Part shown: piece after piece, positions 5,681 to 12,389 of the stretch
Numbering within the stretch: position 1 is the first letter of the stretch
How the letters are laid out: each line of letters opens with the position of its first letter
Virus record (IMG/VR): IMGVR_UViG_3300044731_001268
Span: 1-23,638 of that record
Length of the DNA stretch: 23,638 nucleotides
Direction: 5' to 3' (one strand)
From: a virus
Notes under the pieces: model-generated
Databases searched by the model: none
Told to the model about the DNA's origin: nothing
Seen by the model: the letters and a program-made list of their open reading frames with translations, nothing else
Program-made: the position numbers and the translations under genes

Positions 5681-6009
5681 CGTGGCCGGGCCTGCTGCTG
5701 TGTGCGGCGGCCCTTTTCTTTTTTGACGAACCGATGAGTGATGAACTGACAGCTCTACGCAGACGCGGCCGCCCGGCTGGGCCTGAGCCGCTATGCACGG
5801 TGGCAGAGGTCGCTGAGGCGTTCCGCGTGCCGCTCCAGACTGTCTATGGCTGGACGCGCCAGCGGTGCGCCGATGGCAAGCCTGTGCTTCCCGTGCGCAA
5901 GCTGGGCCGACTGGTGCGCGTGCGTGTGCGGGATCTGGATTTGCTCGATGAGCGCCTGGCGTGTCGGCCCGCCGTTTCTTTTTTTGTGAAGGAGGGGCAA
6001 GATGACTGA
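5677..6009 (+). CDS. Excisionase-like HTH (MerR/HTH_17 type) protein
   Basis: 110 residues from ATG 5677 (ATGA overlap with the previous gene). The DNA-binding core runs about residues 39-92: LCTVAEVAEAFRVPLQTVYGW is the helix-turn-helix and VRKLGRLVRVRVRDLDLL the beta wing, the pattern of phage excisionase-like proteins. The first 19 residues are hydrophobic (WPGLLLCAAALFFF), odd for this family, so the internal ATG at 5734 may be the real start. The TTTCTTTTTTT tract in the 3' end is one copy of a dispersed repeat. It overlaps the strong ribosome-binding site of the next gene. Role could be excision control or early regulation. Confidence 0.65.
   Translation: MTWPGLLLCAAALFFFDEPMSDELTALRRRGRPAGPEPLCTVAEVAEAFRVPLQTVYGWTRQRCADGKPVLPVRKLGRLVRVRVRDLDLLDERLACRPAVSFFVKEGQDD
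5956..5988 (-). repeat. Dispersed poly-A/G-rich repeat, inverted copy
   Basis: Read on the minus strand this is a run of seven A, then GAAAC, then GGCGGGCCGACACGCCAG. The last 18 bases are identical to 6525-6542 on the plus strand. A weaker relative in the same orientation is at 5711-5728. Confidence 0.65.
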
Positions 6010-6026
6010 CTCTCCAATGCTGGCCG

Positions 6027-6215
6027 GTGGTGTCCTGCGTGCTTCCTGTGGAGCAGTTTGCGGGCGCATTACTCATGCTGCCGCAGCCAGCCAGGGAATG
6101 GATTCAGCGGCGGCGGGAGAATTTGCATTGTCGGCGGCCGGCCTGGGTGCGGCTGGGATCGGCGGGCTGGATGAGGGTGGAAATGGGGCAGAATCCGGCG
6201 AGACTAGATTTGTAA
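6027..6215 (+). CDS. Small unknown protein, start uncertain or frameshifted
   Basis: About 62 residues from GTG 6027 (LPVEQFAGALLMLPQPAREW and on). Codon third positions are G/C rich in this frame and not in the overlapping one, so this is the coding frame. However, the excellent ribosome-binding site AAGGAGGGG (5989-5997) serves ATG 6002, which is in another frame (MTDSPMLAGG). Either the gene starts at a GTG without its own site, or one frameshift between 6002 and 6030 separates the start from the body. Function not recognised. Confidence 0.45.
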   Translation: MVSCVLPVEQFAGALLMLPQPAREWIQRRRENLHCRRPAWVRLGSAGWMRVEMGQNPARLDL

Positions 6216-6248
6216 TCTGTTGTTTACTCATCGTATCACTGGGGGAAA

Positions 6249-6458
6249 TTGCTGGACACGGCTCTGCTAGACGGTTGGCTAGCTGTTCAGCGGTGGCAGG
6301 TGGTGCCGATCTGCTCGGTGGCCTGGCTGAATTTCAGGAGGGGGGGAGGGGGTCGCGGGCGCGGCGCGAGCGCGTGCTCTCAATACATCGGCAGCCAAAG
6401 AAAATTTTCACATTGCCCCAGCCTATGCACGCCATGCGATGCCCGCAGTGCCTTTTGA
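6249..6458 (+). CDS. Doubtful small reading frame
   Basis: A TTG-started frame; the first 30 residues (LLDTALLDGWLAVQRWQ, then VVPICSVAWLN) look protein-like, after which it runs through a glycine/arginine-rich stretch and into the next gene in another frame. GGGGGA at 6240-6245 could be its ribosome-binding site. It may be the remnant of a gene; the segment 6216-6424 otherwise holds nothing I can identify. Confidence 0.25.
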   Translation: MLDTALLDGWLAVQRWQVVPICSVAWLNFRRGGGGRGRGASACSQYIGSQRKFSHCPSLCTPCDARSAF

Positions 6459-6658
6459 GTCACTGCATTGACTGCCTTGAAGTGGGATGCCCCTACCCTG
6501 CCGGGATGGTCGCAAAAAAAGAGGGGCGGGCCGACACGCCAGCGGCGGCGGCGGCTGTGTCCGCATCGCGGTGTCCGCAGTGTCTCATCGCGTCTCCCAT
6601 CGACTGCCAAGAGCGCCCGTGTGGATGGCCGGAAAAAAAGAAGGGGGGCGCGGCATGA
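6425..6658 (+). CDS. Duplicated zinc-finger-like small protein
   Basis: 77 residues from ATG 6425 (or ATG 6434). Two repeats of a cysteine motif are present: CPQCLLSHCIDCLEVGC near residues 6-22 and CPQCLIASPIDCQERPC near residues 49-65. Each is followed within a few residues by a lysine-rich KKEG or KKKGG. The first repeat has five cysteines, the second has four because SP replaces HC. The pattern CPxC-x5/7-C-x4-C suggests a metal-binding knuckle, probably nucleic-acid or protein binding. The alanine-rich linker and both lysine tracts coincide with copies of the dispersed poly-A/G repeat. ATGA overlap with the next gene. No known family recognised. Confidence 0.55.
   Translation: MHAMRCPQCLLSHCIDCLEVGCPYPAGMVAKKEGRADTPAAAAAVSASRCPQCLIASPIDCQERPCGWPEKKKGGAA
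6511..6542 (+). repeat. Dispersed poly-A/G-rich repeat, direct copy
   Basis: Seven A, GAGG, then an 18-base block (6525-6542) identical to the inverse complement of 5956-5973. It lies in the linker of the zinc-finger protein. Confidence 0.65.
6631..6654 (+). repeat. Dispersed poly-A/G-rich repeat, second subtype
   Basis: Seven A, GAA, six G, then CGCGGC, ending directly at the ATG of the next gene. Nearly the same string is at 8233-8255. Confidence 0.5.
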
Positions 6659-6957
6659 GCGCGGCGAATCTCGAGCTTTGGCAGACGGCACCTGCGACGG
6701 CGGCGGTGCGTGAGCGGCCGGTGCAAGAGCTGCTGCATTGCCAGCGCGAGATGGACGCGCTGAGCGAGCAGATCCGAGTGATTGATGACTTGCTGCGTGA
6801 TCCTGAAGTTTGCGAACTCGACCGCCTGGCGCTGGCGATGGAAAAGGCGGTGGCGAAATGCCGGCTGCTGGCCTGCGCGAACATCATCACCGCCTGCGAG
6901 GAAACCATGCGCAGGCAGGCCGCACGGATGCAGGCGCGGCACGGCTTCCTCCTTTGA
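6655..6957 (+). CDS. Unknown helical protein
   Basis: 100 residues from ATG 6655 (ATGA overlap with the zinc-finger gene; GGGGGG just upstream). Residues about 25-95 are heptad-like and probably coiled coil (QELLHCQREMDALSEQIRV, then IDDLL), with a basic C-terminal helix (RRQAARMQARHGF). No domain recognised. Belongs to the early rightward operon before the replication genes. Confidence 0.6.
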   Translation: MSAANLELWQTAPATAAVRERPVQELLHCQREMDALSEQIRVIDDLLRDPEVCELDRLALAMEKAVAKCRLLACANIITACEETMRRQAARMQARHGFLL

Positions 6958-6973
6958 CACTTTCTCTCAACCT

Positions 6974-7246
6974 ATGAACGAACTCGAATCTAAACCCATG
7001 CCGCTCGCTTCCGCCGTCCAGGTGGTGAAGTGGCGGGCTAACTCCACGACGGGCGCTATGGAGCCGTGGCCGGTGGCAACCATCGAAATCGACATTGCGG
7101 GCAAAGTCACCTTCAAGGGCGACGCCAGCAAAGCCTACGAGACGCTGCTGCGGGCCACCCGCAAAGCCGCCTCACGGCTGGTGGATCAAAGCATCCGCGA
7201 AGCCATGCACGAAGCGCAACAACTCAAAGCTGACTCCGACCTGTGA
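6974..7246 (+). CDS. Unknown small protein upstream of replication genes
   Basis: 90 residues from ATG 6974. A central part VATIEIDIAGKVTFKGDAS looks like a beta hairpin, followed by a helical charged C-terminus. No recognised family. The stop overlaps the next gene as GTGA. Start chosen because earlier in-frame codons lie within the preceding gene. Confidence 0.6.
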   Translation: MNELESKPMPLASAVQVVKWRANSTTGAMEPWPVATIEIDIAGKVTFKGDASKAYETLLRATRKAASRLVDQSIREAMHEAQQLKADSDL

Positions 7247-7731
7247 AAACCTCCCCTTCTCGACCCCAAAAACCTGCCGCGAAAAAACATGGCGGCGGCC
7301 ATGAGTATGTGCTGGCTGTCGAAAAGCTGCTGCCAGCCGAGCGTGTCATTGCCGGTCCTTATCTGGTTACGCACGAGATGCGGCACATTCGCAGCGAGGA
7401 ACAAGGGCTGGCGGCCAAGGCGCTTTCGGTCCAGACAAAAAACGGTCACAAGGCGCGGATCGTGATGCACCAGGGCCGGGCGTTTGTGGTCCGCCCGCGT
7501 GAGGGCTGGGTGTCGGCGGGCAAGCACGGGCTGCCGCGCACGGCCAAGGCGGTGCCGATGGTGGGGCAGGTCTGGGTGAGCAAGGAGCACGGCACGGCCC
7601 GGATCACGAACCTGACCCGCGACAGCATCGACTACCAGCTTGAGGCCGCCAAGGAGGGCCACCGCAACAAGGTTTCCCCGCTGAACTGGTTCACGAAACA
7701 CTTCACCCCGGCCCAGAAATCCCATGCATAA
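7243..7731 (+). CDS. Unknown basic protein of the replication operon
   Basis: 162 residues from GTG 7243, overlapping the previous stop. Basic and His-rich; the start (residues 1-20) is lysine/proline rich and the middle (RIVMHQGRAFVVRP, GQVWVSKEHGTARITNLTR) is beta-rich, like a small SH3- or OB-like barrel. Not recognised. It overlaps the initiator gene by 8 bases, so is co-translated with it. Confidence 0.65.
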   Translation: MKTSPSRPQKPAAKKHGGGHEYVLAVEKLLPAERVIAGPYLVTHEMRHIRSEEQGLAAKALSVQTKNGHKARIVMHQGRAFVVRPREGWVSAGKHGLPRTAKAVPMVGQVWVSKEHGTARITNLTRDSIDYQLEAAKEGHRNKVSPLNWFTKHFTPAQKSHA

Positions 7732-8698
7732 ATACTGGCGACACATCGGCGATTACGCGAAGGACACGCGCCACTTGTCCATTCTGGAGCATGGAGCCTA
7801 CACGCTCATGCTGGACTGGTGCTATGCTTCGGAAAAGCCGCTGCCAGTGGATGAAAAGGTGCTGTTCCGGTTGTGCGGCGCGTTTGAAAAAGCGGAGCAA
7901 AAGGCCGTCATGGCCGTGCGCGACGAGTTCTTTGTCCTTGAATCTCAAGGCTGGACGCAAAAGCGCGTGATGGAAGAGATCGGAGAATACCAGGACAAGA
8001 AGAGCAAGGCGAGCAAAGCGGCAGACATGCGCTGGCAATGCGAACGCAATGCGGATGCATTACAAACGCATAGCGTCCGCAATGCGAACGCAGATGCGAA
8101 CGGTATGCCTCGCGCGCGCGTTCCAGCAACCAGCAACCAACAACCATCAACCAGTTTCTTGCTCGCACCTGACGGTGCCGAGCCGCCGCCGAGCGCCGAG
8201 GCTTCCGCCATTGACCTCGCATCCGATCCCCAGAAAAAAAAGAAAGGGGGCGCGGCGGATGAAGGTTTGGCATGGGCGGCTGAAACGGGCTGGCGTGGCT
8301 TTACGGATACGCTGATGAGTGAACTGGCCGAGGCTTACCCGGCCTGTGATATCCGCAGGCAAATGCTGGCGATGGAGCAATGGCTGAAGGCGAACAAGGC
8401 GAAGGCTAAAAAGTCGAACTGGAGGAAGTTTGTCACCAACTGGCTTGCCAAGGAGCAGGATCGCGGCGGCGATTTGCGAGGCCGCACACCATCGCAGGCA
8501 TTCATGGCCGCGTATGAGTCGAGAAATGACCCGCCGCCACGCATGATCGAATCGCCCCCGGAAGGCTACGAGGCGGCGATGGTGGAGCTGTGGGGCGAGG
8601 GGTGGCAGGAGACGGTGCCCGCGTGGGCGCAGATGGTGGCGAGTGACAAGGCGCAGGTGCGCAAGTGGCTGGCGGAGCATGGAAAGGAGGCCGCATGA
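7724..8698 (+). CDS. DUF1376 (YdaU-like) replication initiator
   Basis: 324 residues. The N-terminal 90 residues (YWRHIGDYAKDTRHLSILEHG, AYTLMLDWCYASEKPLP) match the DUF1376/YdaU family, found in phage replication modules. Residues 100-190 are low-complexity and polar (ERNADALQTHSVRNANADAN, NQQPSTS, KKKKGG). The C-terminal part (residues 190-324) is helical with Trp, probably for helicase loading. The low-complexity part coincides with an 11-bp iteron array and 7-bp repeats at DNA level, so the origin appears to lie inside the gene as in the lambda O gene. The stop overlaps the DnaB start as ATGA. Initiator role is inferred from family and position. Confidence 0.75.
   Translation: MHKYWRHIGDYAKDTRHLSILEHGAYTLMLDWCYASEKPLPVDEKVLFRLCGAFEKAEQKAVMAVRDEFFVLESQGWTQKRVMEEIGEYQDKKSKASKAADMRWQCERNADALQTHSVRNANADANGMPRARVPATSNQQPSTSFLLAPDGAEPPPSAEASAIDLASDPQKKKKGGAADEGLAWAAETGWRGFTDTLMSELAEAYPACDIRRQMLAMEQWLKANKAKAKKSNWRKFVTNWLAKEQDRGGDLRGRTPSQAFMAAYESRNDPPPRMIESPPEGYEAAMVELWGEGWQETVPAWAQMVASDKAQVRKWLAEHGKEAA
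8026..8150. other. Candidate phage replication origin: 11-bp iterons plus 7-bp repeats
   Basis: Seven to eight consecutive units spaced 11 bp (one of 12) fill 8026-8114. AATGCGAACGC occurs exactly at 8037-8047 and 8081-8091; variants are AATGCGGATGC, ATTACAAACGC, ATAGCGTCCGC and GATGCGAACGG. A CG run (8111-8120) and 7-bp repeats CCAGCAA, CCAGCAA, CCAACAA, CCATCAA (8123-8150) follow. Because 11 is not a multiple of three, the repeats do not give a repeated peptide, so they are selected as DNA. Confidence 0.65.
8233..8255 (+). repeat. Dispersed poly-A/G-rich repeat, third plus-strand copy
   Basis: Eight A, GAAA, five G, then CGCGGC; closely like 6633-6654. It encodes KKKKGG in the initiator linker. 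Confidence 0.5.
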
Positions 8699-10350
8699 GC
8701 GATTTCCCGAACAAAGAAAAGCTCGTTTCCACCGAGGAGCGGCTGGCGAGGATCAACCGGGCGCTGCCGTTTTCGGATGAGGCGGAAAAAGGGGTGTTGT
8801 CGTGCTTGATGCAGGACCCGGAGCGCATTGCGGAGGTGCGGGCGAAGCTGCCGGTCGAGGCGTTTTACCATGTCGGCAGCCGGACGTTGTTCGAGGTGAT
8901 GCTGGAGATGCTGGACAAAAACCTGCCGGTGGAGCCGGTGGCGCTGACGCATCGGCTGCGGGACCAGGACAAGCTGGAGCTGGTGGGCGGCGCGGCGCAG
9001 GTGACGGAGCTTTACACCTTCGTGCCGATCGCGGCGCACTACCCGCACTATGTCGGCATCATCCGCGAGAAGTGGGCGCTTCGGCAGACCATTCATGCAT
9101 GCGCTGAGAGTATTGACGAGTGCCTGGCACATGGCAGCGAGGACACGAGCGAGGATGTGACGACCGTGGTAGGCCGTGCCGAGGGGCGCGTGTTTGAGTG
9201 CGTGCAGGCTTTGCAAGCCTCCGGCGAATACTCAACCGGCCCCGTGCATGCGAAGCGTGGCGTGATGGACTGGCTGGAGCGGACGGAGCAGACCATTGCC
9301 AATCGTGGCAAGATCATGGGCATCGAGACGGGTATTCTGGAACTCGATCAGACCGTGCATGGACTCGATGACGCGCAGGGCGAGATTGTCGTCATTGCCG
9401 GCCGCCCCGGACAGGGCAAGACCGCGATGGCAACGACGCTGATTCACAACCTTGCCGTCGAGCGAGCAGTGCCGGGACTTGTGTTCAGCGCGGAAATGAG
9501 CGCGGTGCAGCTTTACGACCGCATCATCTTGGGCGGCGCTGGCATCGACACATCCAAGGCCATCACCGGCATGTTTTCGCGTGACGATCAGGATGGCATG
9601 CGCACGAAGCTACGGCAGGTGCAAGGCAGTCCATTGCTCATCAGTGACGGATCAGCCATTTCCACCGCCGACATTCGCAGCCAGGTGCAGGTGGCGAAGC
9701 GGCAGCATGGCATCCGCTGGATCGTGGTCGATCATTTGCACCTCATCAAAGCCGTCAGCAAACGCGGACTGAAAGACGAGCGCGAGGCGCTGGTGGAGGT
9801 GATGGAGACGCTGCAATTTGTGAAGAAGTTCTACAAGCTCACGGTGCTGCTCATGGTGCAGCTCAACCGTGAAACCGACCGCAACGCGGGCAAGCCGCCG
9901 GTGCTGGCGGATCTGAGCGGCAGCGCGGCGATTGAATGGTATGCAGACCACGTTTGGATGCAGCACCGCGATCCTTATTTCTTTGGCTGGCACACGCTGA
10001 GCGCGGAGAAAAAGAAAGGCTGGATGGACGCGGTGGAGCCTCGCCGGATGCGGAATCCGCACTGCTGGAGCGCGGGCGAGAAGTATCAGCCGGACGAGGG
10101 CGGGTGGGCGCGGGAGGACTATGAGGAGGACGCCAAGATTTATGTGCGCAAAAACCGGCGAGGCCCGACGCCGGAGCTGCATGTGCGCTTCGAGCCGGAG
10201 CGCACCTGGTTTTCCTCACGCATGCCCAAGCTCAACTCCACCGACTGGCGCGACTGGCAGTTCGGCAGCTACGCGATCCCCAAGAAGGAGACGACCGAGA
10301 AACGCGGCCGTCCGAAGCAAAGCAGTCTCGATGAAGATTTCCCGGATTAA
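8695..10350 (+). CDS. dnaB: Replicative DNA helicase, DnaB family
   Basis: 551 residues; ATG 8695 has a strong AAAGGAGG at 8683-8690 and overlaps the previous stop. The N-terminal domain (residues 20-140, ALPFSDEAEKGVLSCLMQDP) is DnaB_N. The RecA-like motor follows: Walker A AGRPGQGKT at 235-243, Walker B WIVVDHLHLI at 342-351, motif QLNRETD at 389-395 and DLSGSAAIEWYADHVW at 406-421, the arginine-finger region. It unwinds DNA at the phage fork as a hexamer, probably loaded by the DUF1376 protein. It is longer than the roughly 470 residues of bacterial DnaB because of an insertion after residue 420 (Trp- and Lys-rich) and a basic tail. Confidence 0.92.
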   Translation: MSDFPNKEKLVSTEERLARINRALPFSDEAEKGVLSCLMQDPERIAEVRAKLPVEAFYHVGSRTLFEVMLEMLDKNLPVEPVALTHRLRDQDKLELVGGAAQVTELYTFVPIAAHYPHYVGIIREKWALRQTIHACAESIDECLAHGSEDTSEDVTTVVGRAEGRVFECVQALQASGEYSTGPVHAKRGVMDWLERTEQTIANRGKIMGIETGILELDQTVHGLDDAQGEIVVIAGRPGQGKTAMATTLIHNLAVERAVPGLVFSAEMSAVQLYDRIILGGAGIDTSKAITGMFSRDDQDGMRTKLRQVQGSPLLISDGSAISTADIRSQVQVAKRQHGIRWIVVDHLHLIKAVSKRGLKDEREALVEVMETLQFVKKFYKLTVLLMVQLNRETDRNAGKPPVLADLSGSAAIEWYADHVWMQHRDPYFFGWHTLSAEKKKGWMDAVEPRRMRNPHCWSAGEKYQPDEGGWAREDYEEDAKIYVRKNRRGPTPELHVRFEPERTWFSSRMPKLNSTDWRDWQFGSYAIPKKETTEKRGRPKQSSLDEDFPD

Positions 10351-10371
10351 CCAAGAACCAAGAACGAAGCT

Positions 10372-10953
10372 ATGAAAGCAAACGAACTTACAATCTTCAA
10401 ATCCGATGACTTGGTGCGTTGCATCACTGATGGAATCGCCAACTGGAAAAAGGCAGGCGACATGGTGGTGAATGCCATCGACCACGGAGGCATGAGCCTG
10501 CAAAGTATTGCGGACTCTTGCGGCTCTGAGTGTATCACAGTGGAAGTTTTGGCGCAATTTGAAAGGATTGGGCGCAAGCAGGTGATGCCGCAGGTGTTTG
10601 CGTTGCCGTGTGCGGCGCAGAAATACCTTGAGCGCCTGCCCTACTCCGAGCAGCAGCGTCTTTTGTATGGCGCTGTTCCTGTGGTGCTCATTAAGGATGG
10701 CAAGGTAGATGTGCTGGAGGTGTCAGTGAAAAACCTGACCCGCTACCAATGCAAGCAGGTGTTCAACAGCGGAGGAGTGCGCAGCGTGGAGGCGCAACGC
10801 GCCTGGCTGGAAAGCGAGCGCGAGAAGAAAACGGCGCAGATGTCCAGCCCGCGTCAGGTGCCGTGGATCGTGAAGCAGGGCAAGGTGGTGTTCACGGAAC
10901 CTTGTGAAATCAACCGGCATGATCTGGCAACCATTTTGAGTCAAATTGCATGA
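10372..10953 (+). CDS. Unknown protein of the replication operon
   Basis: 193 residues. The C-terminal part (residues 130-193, NRHDLATILSQIA at the end) is charged and helical; the middle has QVFALPCAAQKYLERLPYSE and a beta hairpin VPVVLIKDGKVDVLEV. I do not recognise it. ATG 10372 follows a spacer with the repeat ACCAAGAACCAAGAAC and no strong ribosome-binding site. It overlaps the next gene by ATGA. Confidence 0.65.
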   Translation: MKANELTIFKSDDLVRCITDGIANWKKAGDMVVNAIDHGGMSLQSIADSCGSECITVEVLAQFERIGRKQVMPQVFALPCAAQKYLERLPYSEQQRLLYGAVPVVLIKDGKVDVLEVSVKNLTRYQCKQVFNSGGVRSVEAQRAWLESEREKKTAQMSSPRQVPWIVKQGKVVFTEPCEINRHDLATILSQIA

Positions 10954-11378
10954 AAACTAAACTGCGAAGACAGCGCAGCGAACGCAAGTTTGCCAAAGTT
11001 GCACGTTTGCCAGAAAACCAATGGGCAAAAAATAATAACATTCGATGGAGAGTCAGTGATTATTTTACGGGCGAACGCCGCCGTTCGTATTTCAAAAACG
11101 AAGTGGATGCTCGTGCCTTTGCAGCGGCGTTAAATGCGGAGTTTGCCAGCGTGCCACCCAAAGAGATTTATGCAGCGTGGGCTTTCGTTGATGAGTGGCT
11201 ACGGCATTTCGGTGGAGGCTCGCTGCTAGAGTTAGGCAAAGCGAGAATCTTGGAGCTTCAGCAAAGCCGTCCATCAAGTAGCAAGCAAACCAAAAGATTT
11301 ATGCAGATGCTTGCTGCTGGTTTTGACATCAAAACCAAAGCCATTGGTGCTTCAAATCTAATAAGCAAGAACCACTAA
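10950..11378 (+). CDS. Orphan integrase-arm-like DNA-binding protein
   Basis: 142 residues. Residues 25-70 (NNIRWRVSDYFTGERRRSYF, KNEVDARAFAAALNAEF) resemble the AP2-like arm-DNA-binding domain at the N-terminus of tyrosine integrases: a basic three-stranded sheet and a helix. There is no catalytic domain after it, and its DNA is more AT-rich than its neighbours. It may bind the arm sites of attP and act as a directionality factor, or be a truncated integrase remnant. ATGA overlap with the gene before. Moderate support only. Confidence 0.5.
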   Translation: MKTKLRRQRSERKFAKVARLPENQWAKNNNIRWRVSDYFTGERRRSYFKNEVDARAFAAALNAEFASVPPKEIYAAWAFVDEWLRHFGGGSLLELGKARILELQQSRPSSSKQTKRFMQMLAAGFDIKTKAIGASNLISKNH

Positions 11379-11406
11379 CCAATAACTCATAACTAATAAC
11401 ACACCC

Positions 11407-11823
11407 ATGCCTAACAAACTAAACGCCTACCTCGACCCGCTGAAACTTCAGGGCGCGGTTTTGATGACCCTGAAAGACAAGACCGGCGCACCGACCGAGT
11501 GCCTGGTGATCCCGTTGAAAAACTCGCGGATTCGCCGGGCGGAACGATCTGGCAAGCTCGGGTTGTCCATCGACCTGGTGCCGAATCGGGATGGCAAAGA
11601 CGAGTTTGGCAACACGCACTGGATCAAGGAAAGCACCACGAAGGCGGAACGCGAAAGCGCCACGCCGCCGAATCTGCCGTTTCTTGGCAATGCCCGCGAG
11701 TATGACGCTGCCACAGGCGGCCAGCGCACGGCGCGGCCTGCCGGTGGTGTGCTGGTGACGGGCGTTGGCGGCGATTCAGCGCCGATGGCGGAGGGGATGG
11801 AAGACGATGAGATACCGTTTTGA
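11407..11823 (+). CDS. SSB-like protein with acidic C-terminal tip
   Basis: 138 residues. The last residues EGMEDDEIPF are the acidic tip ending in IPF typical of single-stranded DNA-binding proteins, which recruits replication partners. The N-terminal 90 residues (LQGAVLMTLKDKTGAPTECL, GKLGLSIDLVPNRDGKDE) are beta-rich and could form an OB fold, but lack a clear match to the bacterial SSB core. A glycine-rich linker joins them. Its place between helicase and primase-type genes supports the role. AT-rich spacer before the ATG has repeated AATAACT strings. Confidence 0.6.
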   Translation: MPNKLNAYLDPLKLQGAVLMTLKDKTGAPTECLVIPLKNSRIRRAERSGKLGLSIDLVPNRDGKDEFGNTHWIKESTTKAERESATPPNLPFLGNAREYDAATGGQRTARPAGGVLVTGVGGDSAPMAEGMEDDEIPF

Positions 11824-11863
11824 CCGCAACACTCTCCCATGAGGAGGGCGTAAAGGAGAAACT

Positions 11864-12388
11864 ATGACACCTACGACATCACCGCCCTCCGAATTGGGAG
11901 CAGCACATGGTTCAGCCTGGAAGGTGATCTTTTTGGACATTGACGGCGTTCTCTCATCATTCGGCCTTCGTGGACTTTGCGGAACGAGGCTCGACCTATT
12001 CGCCGACATCGTGAAGCAGACGGGCGCGGAGGTGGTGCTATCATCAACATGGAGATATCCACACTGCCGTGATCAACGCATGAGGCTGCAACAGGAACTT
12101 GGAAAGCGAGATGTGGAGTTCTTCGGCATGACTCCGATTGTTGGGACGAATCGCGGTCAAGAAATTAAGCAATGGCTCAGCTCAGCCAGTCGCCGCCATC
12201 AGATCAACTTCGTGATTCTCGATGACGATCCGAACAATGAAATGGGCGAGCTAAAACCAAATCTTGTCAAATGTGACGGATACTCAGGACTCACGCCCGA
12301 CATCGCCGCAGAGGTGGTGCGTCGGCTGAACGCTCAATCTCTGCCAACCCTGGGGCACGACCAGGGCAACACGACAAAGGCCCAATAA
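11864..12388 (+). CDS. HAD-superfamily protein of the Swiss-army-knife RNA-repair type
   Basis: 174 residues; ATG 11864 with AAAGGAG at 11852-11858. HAD motif I is FLDIDGVLSS (nucleophile D25, acid/base D27), motif II VVLSSTWR (S60, T62), and motif IV ILDDDP near residue 127. The region RGQEIKQWL is usual in this subfamily. These small HAD proteins are known from RNA-repair gene sets and from phages; they may remove phosphates from nucleic-acid ends or nucleotides. The substrate cannot be read from sequence. The first 18 residues are probably disordered. Confidence 0.75.
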   Translation: MTPTTSPPSELGAAHGSAWKVIFLDIDGVLSSFGLRGLCGTRLDLFADIVKQTGAEVVLSSTWRYPHCRDQRMRLQQELGKRDVEFFGMTPIVGTNRGQEIKQWLSSASRRHQINFVILDDDPNNEMGELKPNLVKCDGYSGLTPDIAAEVVRRLNAQSLPTLGHDQGNTTKAQ

Positions 12389-12389
12389 C

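Noticed and set aside
6002-6424. N-terminal part of a 218-residue frame leading into the zinc-finger protein
   Set aside because: Residues before the cysteine repeats are low-complexity Ala/Gly, and codon usage favours another frame up to 6215; only 6425-6658 is accepted in this frame.
8026-8150. CRISPR array
   Set aside because: Units are 11 and 7 bp without unique spacers; they fit iterons and short direct repeats.
11231-11415. GTTAGGC (11235 region) and GCCTAAC (11409-11415) as another integron attC
   Set aside because: The boxes are in the wrong order for one attC, the second lies in the start of a gene, and no partner box follows at proper distance.
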